This document shows positions 1 through 12,257 of a stretch of DNA of 64,000 nt, piece after piece (position 1 is the first letter of the stretch; each line of letters opens with the position of its first letter). The translations under genes were made by a program, and so were the position numbers. The stretch comes from Ceratothoa steindachneri. Lineage: Eukaryota; Arthropoda; Malacostraca; Isopoda; Cymothoidae. The notes beneath the pieces are model-generated. The model saw only the letters and a program-made list of their open reading frames with translations. It was not told the DNA's origin and did not search any database. The stretch is taken from assembly GCA_963969495.1 (NCBI GenBank), contig OZ018321.1, positions 66,663,035-66,727,034 of the forward strand, read 5' to 3'.

Positions 1-518
1 ACAAGACTACACTCAACTAAGACTTGGCCATCGAGATATACTTCTGCTTTCCTATCCCATCTTTACTCAGTGCGTCTTGGTTAGGGCAGCTGAGCCTCAA
101 TAGCTACTCATACAGGACAGTAGTCATATCTGAACCAGGTGGATTACTAGGTGCAGGCCGAAGCCCAGGCCAAGACGAGTTAGTTAGTACCCGTGTGAGC
201 TGTGGATCCTTTTGAGTAGAGCAAAAACTCATAGGGTTAGGAAAGGGGCAGGTTGATAGGGTTCACTGACACGACTGTGGAATAAGCCAGACGAATTACC
301 GGATCTGAGCCGTACTTTATTACTTTCTGTTCCCTTGCATTTTATTTATTTTTTCACCTTGAAACTCTAAAGGAAGAATAAACATTGAAGAAATGAAAAG
401 GGTCCCTTTGCGGCCCATAAAAGGAGCACAAAAACTGGATCGCACTCTAGTATTTAACGTGATATATGGGGAACTAAGAATAATACTCATCAAACTCTGA
501 GACTAATCTACAAGCTAT
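1..518. other. No gene recognised
   Basis: AT-rich sequence with only short open frames and no motif I recognise. A 63-codon frame at 24-215 has no recognisable family features and is treated as chance. Confidence 0.5.
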
Positions 519-782
519 GTGGCCATTTGCCAAACTGAAAAATATATGGATAACATACCCAGCGAGAGAGCTACATCATACCTCCAGAAAATAGGACTAG
601 GAGCAAAGGTTTCTCCACAAATAGAGGCCCAAAAAGCCATGTACTCTCAGAAGATAGATCTGTGGAGAGGTGAGCACACGGCTACCGAAATCAAAGAAGA
701 AATAAAAAAAAGACAAGAATCAGCTAAAGTTAAGTGTTGTGGTACACCACTCCATACCATACACTGCTCCTATATTATGTAG
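519..782 (+). other. Unrecognised open frame abutting the left LTR
   Basis: An 87-codon frame rich in Lys, Glu and Gln. Its first 70 or so residues look like a charged helical protein fragment; the last 15 run into the repeat that begins near 738. I do not recognise the family. It could be a retroelement piece cut by the neighbouring gypsy insertion, because LINE coding sequence on the same strand appears on the far side of that element (from 7170). No start or promoter supports it as a gene of its own. Confidence 0.15.
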
Positions 783-1404
783 GGGGTCTCAATCACCTAC
801 TTCAACGCGAACCGTTGAAGGACTGCTCTCACTGAATAATGACCAACTAGGAGGTCAAACTTGAGGCGTTGGGTTTCAAATCCTTAATAATCAGACAGAG
901 TGCATAATTGGTTGGCGAGATTACTTGAATAGACCGAAGGTATCGTTCAAGGTTATTTAAAGATGAAAGAACAAAAATATAATTTTATTACAAAGATCAA
1001 AATAAGAAGAATAATAATCAAAATTAAATTAATTAAATAGAAATAGTCCCTAGATCATTATTATGAGAAGGAATTCTCAAAAGGAATTAATTGATTCGCG
1101 TTATTAGGATCAATTCAAAAAGAAGAACTTGACAATACTAATAATGGAGAAGGGTTTCAGTTTTACAGGTCGGTGACTTTGAGCAAGGTCCTTCTTGCGA
1201 TGAGGCGAGTGGAGAAAGAACCGATGAGGCAAGTGGGGCACGATCCTGACCAACCTTCCGATAAAGATAGGCAATCTTCAAATATGACGTTCGACAGGGA
1301 ATGTAGGTATATTTCCCCAATGCGCTTAAAAGTTCAAAATTCGCGAATGTTCGAACAGGAAGTGATGTTGCCCATGGCAAGGATACAATCTCCCGTGGTC
1401 TCCA
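738..1404 (-). repeat. Left long terminal repeat (3' LTR)
   Basis: Matches 6006-7053 in the same orientation over most of its length. Shared landmarks are the inner palindrome GTGGTRCACCAC, a block ending AGGTCAAACTT near 850, TCAAGGTTATTTAAAGATG near 950 and AATTCGCGAATRTTCGAACA near 1338. It is shorter than the right copy because about 380 bases present at roughly 6565-6950 are absent here. On the minus strand it runs TGGAGAC...CCACA, close to the TG...CA usual for LTRs. I found no clear target-site duplication. Confidence 0.6.
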
Positions 1405-1739
1405 ATACAATGTAACTTTTCTAAGGGAGATGGAAGAACAAGGGACATCGCAAATTTAGGTAGAAGGAATTATTATTAAGGCGTCAGCCTGGTAAAAAAA
1501 AACGCGGGACCTGACCTGTATTCGACAGGCTTACAAAGAGGCTATGATATTGATCTGAGCAAAAAATAATGTAAATGGGTCACCCCCTTTAAAATTACAT
1601 TTAAATTATGGAAAAAATTTAGAACTTTGTCTAAAAGGGTAGTGAAACAATAACACAAAACAAACAAACACTATATTAAATAGGTATCTACAGGGACCAT
1701 AGATATATTATGTACAGAGTTAAAAATATAATATATACA

Positions 1740-2110
1740 TGATTAGATTACGTGTTTATTGGCGAACTATAATTTAGTGTATTAGCCCGAATTGTCGGCT
1801 AATGGATTCCGGTTAAGATTATCAGCTATACAATTTTCGGTACCACATATATACCAAACTTTAAACTTATATTGTTAAAGTTTCAAAAGCCATCGCATTA
1901 TACGTCCGTTATGGCTCTTAGTCTTTCGGAGGTACGACAAAGGGCGATGGTCACTTTCAACAACAAACATTAAATGCATGCTAAATTTGGGAATACTCCA
2001 TACTATAGCTAAAGCTACATGTTCTATTACCGAGTAATTACGTTGACGGAGCAGTAGCTTTCGGCTCGCGTTAGCCACCGGGTCGCTTTTAGCTTCATCG
2101 GAGTATTAGA
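1740..2110 (-). pseudogene. RNase H domain of gypsy polymerase, misplaced
   Basis: The minus strand reads the gypsy RNase H signatures in order: NASRKLLLRQRNYSVIE, ALAIVWSIPKF, VESDHRPLSYL, NGRIMRW, then the tether with IADNLNRNP, the decayed form of the usual VADALSR block. The domain is complete at its C-terminal end. Upstream it is joined directly to the integrase C-terminus near 2105, with no reverse transcriptase in front of it. Gypsy RNase H is normally fused behind the reverse transcriptase and before the integrase, so this order is abnormal. A template switch during reverse transcription or a deletion between two neighbouring copies would explain it. Confidence 0.7.
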
Positions 2111-3140
2111 GCAGCACGCATTCAATTCCTTCGTCAGTGAAAGGGGCCCTTCCACTGCCTCAGGAGTTTATTACTCTCCGTGAGCAATAGCAACAGCACC
2201 TCATCGCCAGGCTTAAAACTTCTTTTCTTTGCCTTGAAATTGAAATGATTCGATACTTCTCCAAATTTACCTCAGTATTTTGGTACGCGATGTCGGCACA
2301 TAGCTCGAGGCGCTTTTGAATTTCTATGAGATACGAATAGCAGGATTGGATTTCATTATCTAGACTTGGATAGGTGTAAAGTTCAATTAAAATTGCAAGA
2401 GGGCCTCGAACATTACGGCCATACAATAATTCGAATCCTATGGTCCTCTGGGGAATTTCACGACACGCAAACTGTGCCATGCGTAAAAAGTGGTGCCATT
2501 CTCGGGGCTGATCTATACACAATTTCTTGAGGATTGATTTCAATGTGCCATTTAGCTTTCTGCAAACTCCGTTTTTGGCTGGGTGGTATAGGGTGATAAA
2601 CAGAGGTTTTACCATGATGAGCTTGCCGACATACTCTATAAGTGCGTAAGTAAATTGTCTTTCTTGATACGACAATACCTCTTTCGGAATTCTTACCCAA
2701 GAAAAATGGAAATGAGGGCTTCAGCGCACGAAACGTTATCAATGCGATTAAGTGCAACTGCCTCAGGAAAACGGGTAGCGAAGTCAACCAAAGTGAGGAC
2801 GTAACAGTTTTCGTTCCCTAGACGGGGGATGTATAGGGCCAATAAGATCAATGGCGAAACGAGAAAAAGCTTCCGAGATGATCGGGCTTTTCTGAAGAGG
2901 GGCTGGCTTGACGCGCACTTCGCTGATTTCCTTTGTAAGTCCTCGCATGATTTGCAGTACTCTGCAATTTTTCTGGCTGCACCCGGCAAATAAAAATACT
3001 TACAAACCCTCTGAGCGGTTTTGGCATGAATAAAATGACCAAAGAATAAAGTATCGTGAGATATCTGATGGACTTGGGGGACGTGAGAGCGGGTAACACA
3101 TAAGGAGTGTGTTTCAGGTTCGGTTCCGTCAGAACATTTA
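2105..3140 (-). pseudogene. Gypsy integrase, broken frames
   Basis: From the N-terminal side the minus strand gives an HHCC zinc-binding region (SHDTLFFGHFIHAKT then EYCKSCEDLQ), a core with FAIDLIGPIH and LTLVDFATRFPEAVAL, then HPAKNGVCRKLNGTLKS, GFELLYGRNVRGPL and a C-terminal KPGDEVLLLL-type block ending QWKGPF. Segments sit in different frames, so several indels are present. The first catalytic Asp is kept. The second is replaced (Tyr in LSYQERQFT where Asp is usual), and the Glu of the NGxVER motif is lost. The domain is therefore catalytically dead. It would insert element cDNA in an active relative. Confidence 0.75.
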
Positions 3141-3152
3141 AGATGTAACAGC

Positions 3153-3410
3153 CTATCCTTGACAAGATATGAGATGCGTTTCCACCACGGGAAGACTATT
3201 GCTCATGAGACCTGGCTTTCTCCCAAAGGGGAAGGAGTGTTGCGCACAACTTCTTGAGCGTGCAAAATCCTCGTTCCAGAGAGGTTCCATCTCCGGATCG
3301 ACGGAGTTTTCTGAAGGAACGAGTTCCCGGGAAGCCTTTGCGGCCTGAGCACGGGTAAATACGCGTCGTGCTACCGGATTACATACTTGTAGCCTGGGTG
3401 CCCTGACCAA
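3153..3410 (-). pseudogene. Protease-to-polymerase linker remnant
   Basis: A short minus-strand frame containing RRVFTRAQAAKASREL, the VTRAQA-type linker that in many gypsy elements lies between protease and reverse transcriptase. Here it is followed within about 100 bases by the region leading into the integrase zinc finger, so the reverse transcriptase has been deleted. No enzymatic domain is present. Confidence 0.45.
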
Positions 3411-3461
3411 TCAGTACCACTTCGACCCAACCAGTCAAATACTCACATTCGATGTGGCATT

Positions 3462-4160
3462 TTACAATCGGGAAACGATTCGCTCGGCCGAGGTAATCAT
3501 GAACCACAGCGAACATTTGCTGGTCAAGACCAACTGGTGAAGTAAATTCTCAGATACTACGATGCATGTGCACCCAGTGACATTTACAAGGCTGGAAACA
3601 CGGTATCCGTTCACGCCTCCATTTTCAAATTTCAAGCCACCGGGGGAGCTGTTATTAAAGAGAAAATTTACTTGGTGATCAGAGTTGTTGGTCGACGAGA
3701 TAGACGTAGTGGTATCCTTTAGAAATGAGAAAGTAACAGGAGTGGCACTAACTTGGTGTACCTGATAGGGGGAAACGCTTTTAAATTGTGGATTTTGAGG
3801 ACAGTTCGTGCGTAAGTGACCTTTAATTCCGCACGTAAAACAGATTATCTGCCTTCTAGGGAATAATGACGCGGGGGGCGTGGTAAACATTAGCTTAATG
3901 TCTCTGGATTCCGAAGGAGGAAGGTTCCTGGGTTTCGATGGGCCATGAACTCTCACGAATTTAGTGGTATTTCTTGGAGGGGGCATTGAGTTATTAATTT
4001 TAAACTTAGGAGGAGACGGAGGAAGCTTCTTATTAACTTTGAGGTACACGTTATGACTACTTGCGTAAACATCAGCTTCATCTAGGCATTCCTTGAACAT
4101 AGAGCAACGCTTGTCCTTAAAGAAGGCACGTATTACGTGGGTTAGGGAAGCTAAGAATTG
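3462..4160 (-). pseudogene. Gypsy gag zinc knuckle and decayed protease
   Basis: A 212-codon minus-strand frame starts at 4100; the gag similarity probably extends a little upstream in another frame. It is rich in Lys, Pro and Ser, then has a CCHC zinc knuckle CFTCGIKGHLRTNC at residues 87-100 (C-x2-C-x4-H-x4-C), as expected of nucleocapsid. Near residue 170 the retropepsin-like segment GYRVSSLVNVTGCTCIVVS appears, but the catalytic Asp-Thr-Gly is replaced by Asn-Val-Thr-Gly, so the protease is inactive. A frame at 4212-4424 may be more gag but has no motif. Confidence 0.65.
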
Positions 4161-4424
4161 ATCTATTAGGAGAATTTCAGAAGGGACTCGTACTCTTGGA
4201 GGATTTTACACCTATATAACCAAAATTGTACCCAAAATGGCGAAAGGTCTGACCGGAGCGGAACTTTTCGCACGGAAACGGGCATGATGGAAGTCCAAGG
4301 TCATAATCACGGCAGCAAAGAGTAGGAATTGAGGGTAAAATAGTCCACCATGGACTCTGATGGAAGGGAAATAAATATGTCTCTCAACTGTAAGTTTAGG
4401 AGAGGAAGAAATTGGGGACACCAT

Positions 4425-5878
<1,454 letters not shown>

Positions 5879-5916
<38 letters not shown>

Positions 5917-5951
5917 GTATATATATATATTACATATATATATATATATAT

Positions 5952-6004
<53 letters not shown>

Positions 6005-6005
6005 T
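5879..6005. repeat. Interrupted (AT)n microsatellite
   Basis: AT dinucleotides with a few interruptions (ATGTAT, TTACAT). It lies between the right end of the small palindrome and the right gypsy LTR. The open frame at 5835-6098 is only this repeat translated as Tyr-Ile. Confidence 0.97.
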
Positions 6006-7053
6006 CGTGGTGCACCACTCTATACCATACACTACTCCTATATTATATTGAGGTGGGGTTGGGGGGTCTCAATCACCTACTGCTATGCAAACCGTTGAAG
6101 AACTGCTCGCAGGAATTAACGGCCGACTAGGAGGTCAAACTTTAGGCTTTGGCTTTCAAATCCTTAATAATCAAACAGAGTACATAATTGGTTGACGAGA
6201 TTACTTGAATAGGCCGAGAGTATCGTCCAAGGTTATTTAAAGATGAGACAACAAAAATATAATTTCATTATCAAGGATCAAAATAAGAATAATAATAGGC
6301 AAAATGAAATTATTTAAATTGAAATAGTTTCCTGATAACTATTATAAGAAGGGATCCTCAAAAGGAATTAATTGATTAGCGTTACTAGGCTCAAATCAAA
6401 AGGGCGAACTTAACAATACTAATAATGGAGGGGGTTTCAGTCCTATGGGTCAGTGACTGCGAGGAAGGTCTTTCTTGCGATAAGGCGATTGGAGAACGAT
6501 CCTAACCAACCTCCCGCTTAAGATAGCCCCTCTTCAAAGATGTCGTTCCACGGGAAATGTGTTAATTCTCGTAATTCCACTTGAAGAGGAAACTTCTTTT
6601 CCTCAAAGGTAATAAATTTTCTTCGTTTCGATTAAACGAAGGGAGGGGGTCTTGCGAATATTCAAAGGCTTGCCGTTCACAAAAGCTACCAATTGACTGG
6701 GGTAGAATCACGTTGGAGAAAGTCTGCTGTCTGATGAACGCTCACGGGACGGGAGGATAAGGACGGCATTGAGTTGCGTGCTGGACTCATTGAACTACAG
6801 TAAAATTTGAGTATTTGTATGCCCGATTCTTATGGGGAAGGGGGAATTTGGAGAAAGTAGCCACAAGCTTCAGACATCTTAATCCGGAGGCAGAGTCAAT
6901 TCAATTTCAACAGCATCGGAGGGGAGGGAGGCTTGAGCCTAGTTGACAGGATTTGGGAATATTTCCCCAATGCGTTCAGAAGTCGAAAATTCGCGAATAT
7001 TCGAACAGGAAGTGACGTTGTTAATGGCAGGATACAATCGCACGTTGTCTCCA
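6006..7053 (-). repeat. Right long terminal repeat (5' LTR)
   Basis: Direct-repeat partner of 738-1404, with matching blocks along both ends. About 380 bases at roughly 6565-6950 have no counterpart in the left copy, so either this copy gained sequence or the left lost it. The two copies differ at many positions, which indicates an old insertion. Confidence 0.6.
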
Positions 7054-7169
7054 TTGAATTGGGGAGGTGAGTCCGAGGTTGTTTTTTTAAATTAAGAAAG
7101 TGGTAAAATTCAGAAATAAAAGCAACATTGAAGAATACACCAATGTTTTTAAAGTTTTTTTCAGAGAAA

Positions 7170-8340
7170 CTAGCATGGCACGTAAGGCGAGAGAGATCTA
7201 CCCTCCATCAGCGACCACGAAATGATGGTAATAACATTGTCCGCAGACCCTATACAAAGCGAATGCCCAATCAGGAAAAGCTTCAACAATGCTAACTGGT
7301 ATGGCTACACCGAAGACTTAACAAATTACCAACAACAAAATTTTTACGAAGCAACCCTAGAAGAGATATATAAAAAACTGAACATGATAAAAAAGCTGAT
7401 GGATTCAGACAAAAAACATATACCCAGAGGAAAGTTTAGAACATTGCCACACCATCAATATACACCTAGATTAGCAGATTTCGAAAATAGATATTTAAAC
7501 CTTAGAGAAAAGATAGAGCGAGTTGGTCCCGAAAGCAGTTATAGGGAATGCCTCCACAACATGAGGATTGGAATGGACACAATAATTATGGCAGAAAGAG
7601 GAATAAGATAGGACCAGATAGTGGATGCAATAGACTTCGAAATAAATCCTACAAAATTTTGGCAAAAGATCAGCATGGTGAGAGGAAATAAAAAACGGCA
7701 AACAAAAATAACCATCAAATACAACGGTGTAGATGCGCTAGAACCAGGAAAAAAAATGAGGCCACGTTTACGGAACACTGGTATAACGTTTTCAACATAT
7801 CACCTGAAAAAACGAAGATTTCGACCGTGACCATGAACTTGGAATAGTTGAAGAGATGGAGAGAAACAGGGACGAAATAACACCCAATCCCTCTGCTTCC
7901 AATACAATAATGATGAAACAAAAAGTAGACTCAATGACACCTGAGGAATTAAAAAAAATATAATCTCCACCAAGCAAAGAGCTCCTTAATACACAGGAAG
8001 ACCCGCGAAAACCTGGTAAGAGCCCCAGATGTGTTTCTTACCAAAATTGGAAAAATCTTCAACAGGTCAATAAACGCCAGGTATTTTCCTGACGCCCTGA
8101 AAAGAGCAAAAATAATATTTTTGCCCAAACCAGCTAAGCCCCTTGACCAACCCGGCGGTTTCAGGCCGATAACCCTACTAGAATCATTGGCCTAACTACT
8201 TGAAAAACTGATTGGCAGGAGATTCAGCCAATATCTAGAAGACAACAATCTAATTCCTAGCCACCAGCACGGGTTTATGAAAGATAGAAGTACCGAGACG
8301 GCACTGGCCATAATAGTAGAATCAATTCCCAAAGCTAAAT
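7170..8340 (+). pseudogene. LINE, 5' half: endonuclease end and RT fingers
   Basis: Plus-strand fragments in changing frames read as a non-LTR retrotransposon polyprotein. ISDHEMMVITL near 7210 is the C-terminal endonuclease SDH block, followed by CPIRKSFNNANWYGY and a helical linker. From about 8085 come FPDALKRAKIIFLPKP, GGFRPITLLESLA, LLEKLIGRRFSQYLEDNN and HQHGFMKDRSTETALAIIVE, which are the fingers and RT motifs before the first catalytic Asp. The frame contains stops (for example after LESLA). Similarity stops abruptly near 8340, just before the palm motif. That motif appears on the same strand near 15360, so the element is probably split by a nested insertion. Confidence 0.75.
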
Positions 8341-9946
8341 GTGGAGGTTATCCCAAGAATGGCCAAAGGTGCAAACATTCCAGACATAGTCTGGCCATAT
8401 CGCCTTAGTTTATGGCCCCCAGAACATTTAATCAGTTCGAAACCATATCGCCCACCTCCTCCATTGTGCTCGGTTATCATCCGCCAGTTGAAAGTCAAAA
8501 ACGAGATCTATCACCTCCCCCCACTAGCCGCTGTGAAACGCCAGGTGTCTTATAACTCTACCTAACCCCGTCCCTCGCAGAAACCAGCCGTATTTATGCA
8601 AGCGACTCCATTCATTGTCAGCGAGAGTTCTTCCGACGTCCGTCAGTCACGTTCCCCGTTTATTCGCCGTGTCGACGCCTGTGATCCCTTGAGCGTATCT
8701 ACCCTTCGTAATCTCTCTGGTGAGAGGTGGATTACTCTCCGTTATTTCCAATTCGGAGGGCTAACCAGGATCAACCACCGCTCATTCTCTCCACTCTACA
8801 AGCTCCGTGTACCTTAACCTCAACTGTGAGACAAGAGCAAGGAAGTGCGAGAAGTCCTTCCGTACAGATTCCTATCTGGTCACCGAGCCAACACCAATCC
8901 CTGGAGCGGACTCTCCCACCCTCCCTTCGTGATTTTCATTTGGAGGACAACGTGGAACCTGATCTAAGCTCATCTTCTGCTTTACGAAGTCACCCCGATG
9001 CTTCATCGAATTCACCGCCACAGAGGTAAACCCGAGGCCCAGTCCCGTGATTTTTCCTCCATTTAATTCACTGCCCGTAAGGCCCCCGTTATTTCGCGTA
9101 TTTAATTAATATTATCTCAACCCGCATTTAATAACGGTCTTACAAGGGATTGTAACAATTCCGAGGTTATTGCCATTTATTCCTTTCCCGCTGGTACTAA
9201 CCGCTGGTCACTTATTCATTTAATATTAGTTTGCTTAGTTTTCGTGACCAATAATAATTCAATTATTTACTTGTACATATATTAAAGGTTATTTTTGTAA
9301 GACGTTTTTGTTTCAATAACTCCTGTGCTGAAACGGCGATCTCGATTCCCCCCTTTTATTGTCCAACCTTGGATTAACGCACTGGAATATAAATTGGGCA
9401 CAAGCCCTTAGCCGGCACTTGCCGGCCTTGTTGAATACCCGTGGGCCCGACTATGTATCGAGCGTGGCATCACCGTTTCGTTCCTCGACACTAAATATGA
9501 AAGTTTTTTACAGATCTGGTATTAACCCTCGACAGATAACCTTGGTGCATAAGCAAACCAAGGGGTGCACAAAAAACCTAGTTTTTCGGTATGTGCATCC
9601 ATGCGATGCCTCTGGATGATCTATTTGAGCCGGAGCCGTTAGTTCTAGAGGAGATTCGATGCAGAGTAGACGTGTGGTACTGCTGTTACGCTTCTTTCAC
9701 TCGATTTTTGGAGACACAAATTGTTTTGTGTTGCACATTAGCATCGTGGTTACCAGGTGGGTAATGTGAAGTGCAATTGCAAAGTTTTGCATTCATACTT
9801 GCAGTTTCTTTATCGTATAAAATTTTTATATTTTGATTGTTGTTACAATTTTGTTGATGATGCGGCTACCATTTCTTTGCACCATTTTTGATTTTCCTTT
9901 TGTAATGCTTTTGATTTTTGAGCGTTTTCCTAAAAGATTTTTCTTA
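8341..9946. other. Unassigned insert sequence, possible solo LTR
   Basis: Begins exactly where LINE similarity stops. It is less AT-rich than its surroundings up to about 9050, with short plus-strand frames (8596-8817, 8727-9029) that resemble no family I know. A stretch around 9285-9360 (CATATATTAAAGG, then a T-rich tract) could be an LTR promoter and end, but I find no partner repeat. A frame at 9359-9619 is unrecognised. It lies inside the block that splits the LINE and upstream of the piggyBac remnant. Confidence 0.3.
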
Positions 9947-10943
9947 ATTTCAGGTTTTGTTATGGCGCAAGGAATGCTGACCCTTAAAGAGAACCATACT
10001 GTGCTATTTGACCATGCCTATGACCAAAGTGATACTGAGCTAACCCTTGATGCCGAGGTCGAGGTTGCCAATTAGGAAGAAGAATAGAGCGAGGAGGATG
10101 AGAACGATGTGGAATGGATATCGCAGATATATGACCTTGATTTAGTGCCACAGCATCCTATGGCTGTACCTTCAGCGTCCATGGCCCCACCTCCTTCAGC
10201 GTCCACGGCCCCACCTTCTTTGGTGTCCACGGCCCCACCTCCTTCAGCGTCAACAGCCCCACCTCCTTTAGCATCAACGGTCCCACCTCCTTCAGCATCA
10301 AAGGCCACACCTGCTTCGTCCTCCCTCAGTCTCACTGAAGTCCGGAGTCGTAAGAGGAAGAGAGAAAAACTGAATCATGAAGAAGGGCCACCCATTGTTA
10401 TTTACCCTCCACCACCCTAAAGAATAAGGACAGGATGACGTGACACTCACAGCATAACTAGCCCATGCCTAAAATCGTGATCACCATTGGCGCTACTACT
10501 CCTACACAAGTCTTCTCCCTTTTCTTGACGGGCCAGATAGTGGCTGAGATCTGCGTGCATACATGTACAAAGATTGGGCAGCAAAAGGCGAACATCAAGA
10601 ATAAGGACAAGGCGACCTTCAGGGATATAGGATTATGTGAAATAAAGGCCTTCTTTGGTGTTTTCATCATGATTGGGGTCCGTAATGACAATTACTTGAC
10701 GACGAAGGAGATGTGGTCTCACATCTATAGGTGCCCCTTCTACAGGAGGAACTTTAGTGAACGTCGCTTTAACTTCATCGTCAGGGCCCTCCGCTTTGAT
10801 AACTCTGATAACAGGAAGCCATGGCTCAAGCACGACAGATTTGCACACATCAGGATGGAATGGGATGAAGTCATTGGGAATTGCAATATCAACTACAAGG
10901 GGTGCTGCATATTCCAGATGTATATCCTGAATAAACCTGCAAA
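9947..10943 (+). pseudogene. piggyBac transposase, N-terminal half
   Basis: A probable start ATG at 9962 follows a good splice-acceptor-like tract (T-rich, ending TTTCAG near 9954). The frame has an acidic region with two stops, then a Pro/Ser/Ala octapeptide repeat (10169-10312) and a basic stretch RSRKRKREKL. After a frameshift near 10425 the piggyBac fold begins: PTQVFSLFLTGQIVAEIC, LCEIKAFFGVFIMIGVRND, EMWSHIYRCPFYRR, FSERRFNFIVRALRFDN and a decayed YKGCCIFQMYILNKPA. The segment that normally carries the first catalytic Asp is shortened and lacks the Asp-Glu pair. Coding similarity ends near 10943 and resumes at 13469, after a nested insertion. Confidence 0.75.
10169..10312 (+). repeat. 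24-base coding minisatellite (six units)
   Basis: Six consecutive 24-base units encode variants of PSASTAPP within the piggyBac N-terminal region. All six keep the reading frame. Units differ by one to six bases. It would give a disordered Pro/Ser/Ala linker between the acidic N-terminus and the catalytic fold. Confidence 0.85.
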
Positions 10944-11023
10944 TTTAGTATCTCCCTATTCTTTATTGTTATTGTTAGATTATATATATGTATATATATT
11001 ATTATTGTTATATGATATATATA

Positions 11024-12202
11024 CAGTAGTGTGCAAATTAGTTGAGACAGTGGTGAAGTAATACAATTATTTGATAATTCTTATTTATATTTGAAGAAAA
11101 TACGTCAATGATAAGATAAATGCTACATTTAATATGAAATATGACCGCCTTTTGCTTTTAGAAGAATGTCCGCATTATTTGGAAAGTATGGCACGGAGCC
11201 AGATTCTGGTGGAAAATGCCGCCTTCATCACAAAAGTCTTTCTGCATCGCGGGAAGCAAGTGAGTCTGCAAGATTGCTTTGTATTTTACGCTGTTCATCA
11301 TTCCCTCAATGGTAACAAGCCGACCTTGGCCTTTAGCTTTAAAACAACCCTAGAACATCTTCTTAAGTGGGTATTTTAGTGACTTTTAAATGTGTTCTGA
11401 CTGAAGTGACTAATATTTGCTACGTCTTACTCGAACTTACCTATGCCCATGTAATTCAAAATGCGATTCGTCTGAAAACATAACTTTCTTCCAGTCAGCT
11501 GCCTTCCATCCAGCATACTTGCGTACCCAGCGATTACCTTTGTTCTTCATAGCATAAGTCAATACCTGTTTACCTACCGTTTTTCGAGCAAATCTGCCAA
11601 CTTCACTGAGACTTGGCTAGAGGGTTGAAGAAGAAAAATTTACAGCAGCTGAAAACAAAGCTCTCTGTAGGTCTTTACTGGTTTTCCTGGAATCCTTCAA
11701 ACTATTTCTGATGAGTGCCTTGTCATCGTGAAGTGTTGTATTTCGTTTTCTTTCACATTTTTCTTGTCGCAGTGTTGAATGTTCACCAGTGTCTTATTCT
11801 CTTTTCACAATGTCGCTAACAGTTGACTTTGCTACCTTCATTTCCTCAGAAATCCGTCTGATGCTAAAACCAGCATGTTTTCTAAGAGCTATAATACTTG
11901 TATGCTTCTTGGATGTGGTATCCATATAAAATATATAGTCTTATAACGATTGGAAAGGTGAATATTTCGGCAGAACAAAGTACACCACGGAGTACGCTCC
12001 CAGCAATAATCATCCAAGACAAGCTCTGGTGTAGCACTGTCGGGCTTAGTGTAGCTAGGGCAAAACAAAACAGTTGCCATACGTTACCAGTACACTATTT
12101 TGCACAGAAAACCCCTCCAAAATCATTAGTGTTTCCAAAAGTTAAGCCATATTATGAAATAGTCCATAAATTTGGTTCTGCCTCAACTAATTTGCACACC
12201 TC

Positions 12203-12205
<3 letters not shown>
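11024..12205 (-). mobile_element. Tc1-type DNA transposon nested in piggyBac
   Basis: Inverted ends share GTGTGCAAATTAGTTGAG: left near 11030, right as its reverse complement near 12182-12199. They lie at TA dinucleotides in AT repeats on both sides. The interior carries a defective minus-strand transposase (11129-11925). At about 1.2 kb it is shorter than intact Tc1 elements, consistent with internal deletion of the catalytic region. It sits between the two halves of the piggyBac transposase, so it inserted later. Confidence 0.8.
11129..11925 (-). pseudogene. Tc1-like transposase, internally deleted
   Basis: The start ATG on the minus strand at 11925 gives MDTTSKKHTSIIALRKHAGF, followed by a paired-type helix-turn-helix (IRRISEEMKVAKSTVSDIV). 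Next come DTGEHSTLRQEKCERKRNTT, a second DNA-binding half and VGRFARKTVGKQVLTYAMKN. KYAGWKAADWKKVMFSDES near 11480 holds the first catalytic Asp. The middle region with the second Asp and the DDE Glu is not found. The C-terminal end KAKGGHISY is present just before the stop near 11131. Stops and frame changes are also present, so the enzyme is dead; the helix-turn-helix part is well preserved. Confidence 0.75.

Positions 12206-12254
<49 letters not shown>
12206..12254. repeat. (AT)n microsatellite
   Basis: About 49 bases of AT between the Tc1 right end and the LTR-like block. Confidence 0.97.
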
Positions 12255-12257
<3 letters not shown>

